Below are positions 31,942-35,785 of a DNA stretch of 35,785 nucleotides, piece by piece. Under the pieces are notes generated by a model that worked only from the letters and a program-made list of their open reading frames with translations, was not told where the DNA came from and searched no databases. Source of the DNA: JANQGH01 sp039177555. GTDB lineage: Bacteria; Pseudomonadota; Alphaproteobacteria; DSM-16000; Inquilinaceae. The stretch's first letter is position 1. Every line of letters begins with the position of its first letter. The position numbers were made by a program, and so were the translations under genes. The stretch lies in the NCBI GenBank assembly GCA_039177555.1, contig JBCDFV010000046.1, positions 1 to 35,785 on the forward strand. Reading direction: 5' to 3'.

Positions 31942-32592
31942 TCAGGTGACCCCGCCGGATTGTAAAATGAAGTCGGCGATGGTTGCGACACCATCGCCGG
32001 CCTTCAGGTTGGTGAAGACGAACGGCCGGTCGCCCCGCATGCGGCGCGTGTCGCGGTCCATCACATCCAATGAGGCGCCGACGAGGGGGGCCAGATCGGT
32101 CTTGTTGATGATCAACAGGTCCGATCGCGTGATGCCGGGGCCGCCCTTGCGCGGGATCTTGTCGCCGGCCGACACATCGATGACGTAAAGCGTGATGTCG
32201 GCCAGTTCCGGGCTGAAGGTGGCGGCCAGATTGTCGCCGCCGCTTTCGATCAGGCAGATCTGTGCCTTGGGATAGCGGCCGACCATCTCGTCGACGGCGG
32301 CCAGATTGATCGACGCGTCCTCGCGGATGGCCGTATGGGGGCAGCCGCCAGTCTCGACGCCCATGATGCGGTCCTGCTCCAGCGCGCCCGCGCGGGTCAA
32401 GATCTGCTGGTCCTCCTTGGTGTAGATGTCGTTGGTGACGACGACGAGGTCGAAGCGGTCGCGCAGATGCTTGCACAGCGCCTCGACAAGCGCCGTCTTG
32501 CCGGAGCCGACCGGCCCGCCGATGCCGACGCGCAACGGACCATGCGCTGGCGTTTGGGCGGCCGGGGCGGCGTCTGTCAGAGTATCGGTCAT
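31942..32592 (-). CDS. ureG: Urease accessory GTPase
   Basis: A 216-residue SIMIBI-class GTPase that drives nickel insertion into urease. The P-loop GPVGSGKT is at 26-33, VVTNDIYTKEDQ carries the switch region, and the metal-binding GGCPHTAIRED (Cys-Pro-His motif) is present, as is LIESGGDNLAATFSPELAD. The NKTDL guanine-specificity motif is complete. The ATG overlaps the ureF stop codon (ATGA). A strongly conserved, intact protein. Confidence 0.96.
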   Translation of the reverse strand: MTDTLTDAAPAAQTPAHGPLRVGIGGPVGSGKTALVEALCKHLRDRFDLVVVTNDIYTKEDQQILTRAGALEQDRIMGVETGGCPHTAIREDASINLAAVDEMVGRYPKAQICLIESGGDNLAATFSPELADITLYVIDVSAGDKIPRKGGPGITRSDLLIINKTDLAPLVGASLDVMDRDTRRMRGDRPFVFTNLKAGDGVATIADFILQSGGVT

Positions 32593-33278
32593 GAGCGAAA
32601 CAGCCTTGTGTGCAGAGTTTCATGGGACATGGAGGCGAGATCGAGCACCCAGGCGCACGCGCCCAACCGGTCGAAGTCGGCCTCGATCAGGTCTGTGATC
32701 AAAGCGGGCAATCGGGCATTCATTGCGGCGGTCGCGCGCTGCGCATCGCTCTGGCCCAACGGCACCAGCCGGCAGGCGGCGGAGATCAGGTGCGCGGTCA
32801 AACCGCCAAGATAGGCGGCGAGCGTCCGATCCTGATCGACCGACGCGGAGGCACAACAGGCGCCGACAGCGATTGGCAGTGCGACGCCGCCCTGCTCCCT
32901 GAGCGCGCTTGGCACATGGTCCGGCCAGCCGGCCGCGACGGCGCGCAGGAACGCCTTGCCCTGGGAAACCGTTTCCAACTCAAACTCGGTTGTGCCGGGC
33001 AAGGCAGCGGCGAAGTCGGCGAGTTCGCCGAGGCGGTCGTTGTCGGCGTGCGCCACCGCGCGCCAGGCCTCGCGACACAGCAAACCGTCGGTCCAGCCGC
33101 CGCCATAGGCAAGCACCGAGGACAGCCAGGCAACGACCTCATCGGCCGAGGTGACCCGGCCATCATCGACGAGAGTTTCCAGCGCATGGCTGTAGCTGAA
33201 ACCACCGGTTGGAAACGCGGGCGAGAGCCAGGTCTGGATCAACAAGGCCTCGGAAAGCCGGGCCCTTCGCTCAGTCAT
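32589..33278 (-). CDS. ureF: Urease accessory protein UreF
   Basis: A 229-residue, mostly helical accessory protein that bridges UreD, UreG and the urease apoenzyme. It starts MTERRARLSEALLIQTWLSP, and the next segment AFPTGGFSYSHALE is the diagnostic UreF motif. Later stretches, such as GTTEFELETVSQGKAFL and the LTAHLISAACRLVPLGQSDA segment, also match. A longer open frame upstream runs into ureE; the ATG at 33278, overlapping the ureE stop by 8 bases, is the natural start. Confidence 0.93.
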   Translation of the reverse strand: MTERRARLSEALLIQTWLSPAFPTGGFSYSHALETLVDDGRVTSADEVVAWLSSVLAYGGGWTDGLLCREAWRAVAHADNDRLGELADFAAALPGTTEFELETVSQGKAFLRAVAAGWPDHVPSALREQGGVALPIAVGACCASASVDQDRTLAAYLGGLTAHLISAACRLVPLGQSDAQRATAAMNARLPALITDLIEADFDRLGACAWVLDLASMSHETLHTRLFRS

Positions 33279-33762
33279 GATGATGGCCCTGATGGGCATG
33301 GCCGCGCCCGCCATAGGCGCCGCCTTCCGGCTGAAAGGGTGCCTCGACATGCCGAACCGTGCCGCCCAGACCGACAATCATAGCCTCGATCACGTGGTCG
33401 GGCCGAATGCGCAGCCAGCCGGGCCCGATCTCGGTTGGCAGATGTCGGTTGCCGAGGTGCCAGGCAATGCGCATGAGGTGATCATGATCGCCTGCGCTGA
33501 CTTCGACCAGCGGCTCGTGCGCCGCCTTGACGGCAATCCAATCGCCAGTGTCCAACTCCAACCCATCGCCATCGGCCAACGCGACGGCCCTGGGCAAATC
33601 CAACAGGATCACCCCGCCCTCGTCCAACTCCAGGCGCAGGCGCCGGCGAAAGCGCTGATCGAACGCCAGCGTCACGCTGCCGACGGCGCGCGCAACCGGC
33701 CAGTGTCCGGCCTGGGCGTGTTTCAAGGCATGCAGCAGGGTCACGGTTGCGCCGTCGCTCAA
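33271..33762 (-). CDS. ureE: Urease accessory nickel metallochaperone
   Basis: A 163-residue metallochaperone. The N-terminal peptide-binding domain has DQRFRRRLRLELDEGGVILL and later LPRAVALADGDGLELDTG. The metal-binding domain has LMRIAWHLGNRHLPTEI, the family's central histidine motif. The C-terminus is a short histidine-rich tail (GRGHAHQGHHHD) that binds nickel in related proteins. The start codon overlaps the ureC stop (ATGA). Confidence 0.94.
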   Translation of the reverse strand: MSDGATVTLLHALKHAQAGHWPVARAVGSVTLAFDQRFRRRLRLELDEGGVILLDLPRAVALADGDGLELDTGDWIAVKAAHEPLVEVSAGDHDHLMRIAWHLGNRHLPTEIGPGWLRIRPDHVIEAMIVGLGGTVRHVEAPFQPEGGAYGGRGHAHQGHHHD

Positions 33763-35471
33763 TAGAGGAAGTATCGCTGGGCCATGGCCAGCTCCGTCGC
33801 AGGCGGGCAGGTCAACTCCCGCCCATCGGCCTTCACGATATACGTCTCCGGATCAACTTCGATAGCGGGCAGCGCGTCGTTCAAGACCATGGAGGCCTTG
33901 GAAATGCCGGATCGTGTGTTCTTGACCGGGATCAGCGGCCGGTTGATCGCCAGCTTGCCGGCCAGATCTTCGTCCAGCGAAAGCTGCGAGACGAACAGTA
34001 CCGAGCTGACCTCCAGCGCCTTGCCAAAGGCACCGAACTGCGGCCGGTAATGGACAGGCTGCGGCGTCGGGATCGAGGCGTTGGGGTCGCCCATCTGGGC
34101 CATGGCGATCGAGCCGCCCTTGATCACCAGGTCCGGCTTCACACCGAAAAAGGCAGGCGACCAGACCACCAGGTCGGCGAGCTTACCGACCTCGACCGAG
34201 CCCACCGTATCGGCGATGCCGTGGGCGATGGCCGGGTTGATGGTGTATTTGGCGACATAGCGGCGGCAGCGGAAATTGTCGTTCTCGCCGGTTTCATCCG
34301 ACAAGCGGCCGACCTGGCGCTTCATCTTGTCCGCCGTCTGCCAGGTCCGGATGATCACCTCGCCGACGCGGCCCATGGCCTGGCTGTCAGACGCGATGAT
34401 CGAAAACGCGCCGCTGTCGTGCAGCAGGTCTTCGGCCGCGATGGTTTCCTTGCGGATGCGGCTTTCGGCGAAGGCCACGTCCTCCGGAATGGCGGGATCG
34501 AGATGGTGGCAGACCATCAGCATATCGAGGTGCTCCTCGATCGTGTTGACGGTGTAGGGCCTGGTCGGGTTGGTGGAGGATGGGATGACGTTGGCCTCGC
34601 CACAGACCTTGATGATGTCCGGCGCGTGGCCGCCGCCCGCCCCTTCGGTGTGGAAGGCGTGGATGGTCCGACCCTTCAGCGCCTTGATCGAGGTCTCGAC
34701 GAAGCCGGACTCGTTCAGGGTGTCGGTGTGGATCATGACCTGGATGTCATGTTCGTCGGCAACCGACAGACAGCGGTCGATGGCGGCGGGCGTGGTGCCC
34801 CAATCCTCATGCAGCTTCAGCGCGCAGGCCCCCGCCGCGATCTGTTCCAGCAGGCCCGGCGTCTGGCTGGCGTTGCCCTTGCCGGCGAAACCGAGATTGA
34901 CCGGAAAGGCGGTCGAGGCTTCCAGCATGCGCTGGATGTGCCAACCGCCCGGCGTGCAGGTGGTGGCATTGGTGCCGGTCGCCGGACCGGTGCCGCCGCC
35001 GATCATGGTGGTGACGCCGCTGGTGATCGCCTCTTCGATCTGCTGGGCGGCGATGAAATGGATGTGGGCGTCGATGCCGCCGGCGGTGATGATCTTGCCC
35101 TCGCCAGCGATCACCTCCGTACCGGGGCCGATAATGACCGTGACATCCGGCTGGACATCCGGATTGCCCGCCTTGCCGATGCCGTCGATCCTGCCGTCGC
35201 GAATGCCGATATCGGCCTTCACGATGCCCCAATGGTCCAGGATCAGCGCGTTGGTGATCACCGTATCGACGGCGCCTTGGGCACGGGTGATCGCGCTTTG
35301 GCCCATGCCGTCGCGGATAACCTTGCCGCCGCCAAACTTCACCTCCTCGCCATAGGTGGTGAAATCGCGCTCGACCTCGACGAACAGCTCGGTGTCGGCC
35401 AGACGCACCCGGTCGCCGACCGTCGGGCCGAACATGTGCGCATAGCGGCTGCGAGAGATGCGATAGCTCAT
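33759..35471 (-). CDS. ureC: Urease alpha subunit
   Basis: A 570-residue catalytic subunit of urease (EC 3.5.1.5), full length. It starts MSYRISRSRYAHMFGPTVGD. Nickel ligands His136 and His138 are in GIDAHIHF, and the carbamylated bridging lysine is Lys219 in ACALKLHEDWG. Further active-site stretches are MIHTDTLNESGF, IHAFHTEGAGGGHAPD, the flap motif MVCHHLD and IASDSQAMGR. Nothing essential is missing, so urea hydrolysis to ammonia and carbon dioxide is expected once ureA and ureD, presumably to the right of this window, are included. The ATG overlaps the ureB stop codon. Confidence 0.97.
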   Translation of the reverse strand: MSYRISRSRYAHMFGPTVGDRVRLADTELFVEVERDFTTYGEEVKFGGGKVIRDGMGQSAITRAQGAVDTVITNALILDHWGIVKADIGIRDGRIDGIGKAGNPDVQPDVTVIIGPGTEVIAGEGKIITAGGIDAHIHFIAAQQIEEAITSGVTTMIGGGTGPATGTNATTCTPGGWHIQRMLEASTAFPVNLGFAGKGNASQTPGLLEQIAAGACALKLHEDWGTTPAAIDRCLSVADEHDIQVMIHTDTLNESGFVETSIKALKGRTIHAFHTEGAGGGHAPDIIKVCGEANVIPSSTNPTRPYTVNTIEEHLDMLMVCHHLDPAIPEDVAFAESRIRKETIAAEDLLHDSGAFSIIASDSQAMGRVGEVIIRTWQTADKMKRQVGRLSDETGENDNFRCRRYVAKYTINPAIAHGIADTVGSVEVGKLADLVVWSPAFFGVKPDLVIKGGSIAMAQMGDPNASIPTPQPVHYRPQFGAFGKALEVSSVLFVSQLSLDEDLAGKLAINRPLIPVKNTRSGISKASMVLNDALPAIEVDPETYIVKADGRELTCPPATELAMAQRYFLY

Positions 35472-35785
35472 GTTTCGTCCCCCAACGGCGGCAGCGGGCC
35501 GTCGACCAGATCGCGAAATCCCTTGACGATGCGAGCGCCGGACAGCGCGACCAGCGTCACCTCGCGGGTCTGGCCGGGCTCGAACCGCACGGCCGTTCCG
35601 GCCGGGATGTCGAGGCGATAGCCCAAGGCGCCCTCCCGATCGAACTCAAGCGCCTCGTTGGTCTCGAAGAAATGGTAGTGGCTGCCGACCTGCACCGGCC
35701 GGTCGCCGGTGTTGGTGACGTCGAGGGTCCGGGTCGGTCGGCCCTCGTTCAGCACGATGTCGCCGTCAGCGACGATGAATTCGCC
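35468..35785 (-). CDS. ureB: Urease beta subunit, start cut by the window edge
   Basis: The visible 105 codons encode the beta subunit: GEFIVADGDIVLNEGRPT, DVTNTGDRPVQVGSHYHFFE, and RLDIPAGTAVRFEPGQTREV, all typical of UreB. Family proteins start like MIPGE, so only about three codons should be missing beyond base 35785. An internal GTG at 35755 is a valine inside the conserved N-terminal strand and not the start. The gene overlaps ureC by four bases. Confidence 0.94.
   Translation of the reverse strand, partial: GEFIVADGDIVLNEGRPTRTLDVTNTGDRPVQVGSHYHFFETNEALEFDREGALGYRLDIPAGTAVRFEPGQTREVTLVALSGARIVKGFRDLVDGPLPPLGDET

Noticed and set aside
33747..35621. Plus-strand open frame of 624 codons across the urease genes
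   Set aside because: It is antisense to ureC, whose active-site motifs are intact; high GC content leaves long stop-free frames opposite real genes.
35468..35755. ureB starting at the GTG at 35755
   Set aside because: Conserved UreB residues continue upstream to the window edge, so this GTG is an internal valine.
1..35785. CRISPR arrays, insertion sequences, prophage genes, tRNA or rRNA
   Set aside because: Read for direct repeats, transposase or integrase motifs and conserved RNA stretches; none seen.

Overview
The window is high-GC DNA densely packed with genes, many joined by 4-base ATGA or GTGA overlaps. The content points to an alphaproteobacterium, probably of the Rhodospirillales type: an FnrL-like oxygen regulator, a urease operon ordered ureB-C-E-F-G-J, a myo-inositol operon and a family-5 (Dpp/Opp-type) peptide transporter. 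This assignment is inferred from gene content, not from a marker gene. I saw no tRNA, rRNA, CRISPR array, insertion sequence or phage gene.

Region 1 (about 1-11640) is the least familiar part. A lone family-5 substrate-binding protein and a histidine phosphatase come first, then a SAM methyltransferase with a small partner gene on the minus strand. After these a nine-gene plus-strand operon runs without real gaps: VOC protein, two permeases, two ATPases, a second methyltransferase, a second small partner, a bicupin and an alpha/beta hydrolase-fold protein whose catalytic residues are all replaced. The methyltransferase and small-gene pair therefore occurs twice, once on each side of the transporter. 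I infer a system that takes up and modifies an unknown small molecule.

Region 2 (about 11635-21055) looks like a low-oxygen regulon. It holds the Fnr-type regulator, a host-attachment-family protein, a tandem universal stress protein, a zinc alcohol dehydrogenase, a MacB/FtsX-type ABC exporter with its HlyD adaptor, and a family-4 glycosyltransferase. Both divergent promoter regions here carry two TTGAY-N4-GTCAA boxes, one box on the side of each gene.

Region 3 (about 21069-31293) covers inositol and sugar catabolism. A minus-strand operon iolD-iolC-iolB-iolJ is divergent from two Gfo/Idh/MocA dehydrogenases. A LacI-type regulator, a BtpA/SgcQ-family protein and a ribokinase-like kinase follow. 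Palindromes of the TTGCAA-N4-TTGCAA type lie between iolD and the first dehydrogenase and again in front of the LacI gene, so its operators can be proposed. iolE and iolA are not in the window.

Region 4 (about 31299-35785) is a minus-strand urease operon, ureB (cut by the window edge)-ureC-ureE-ureF-ureG-ureJ. ureA and ureD would lie beyond the right edge.
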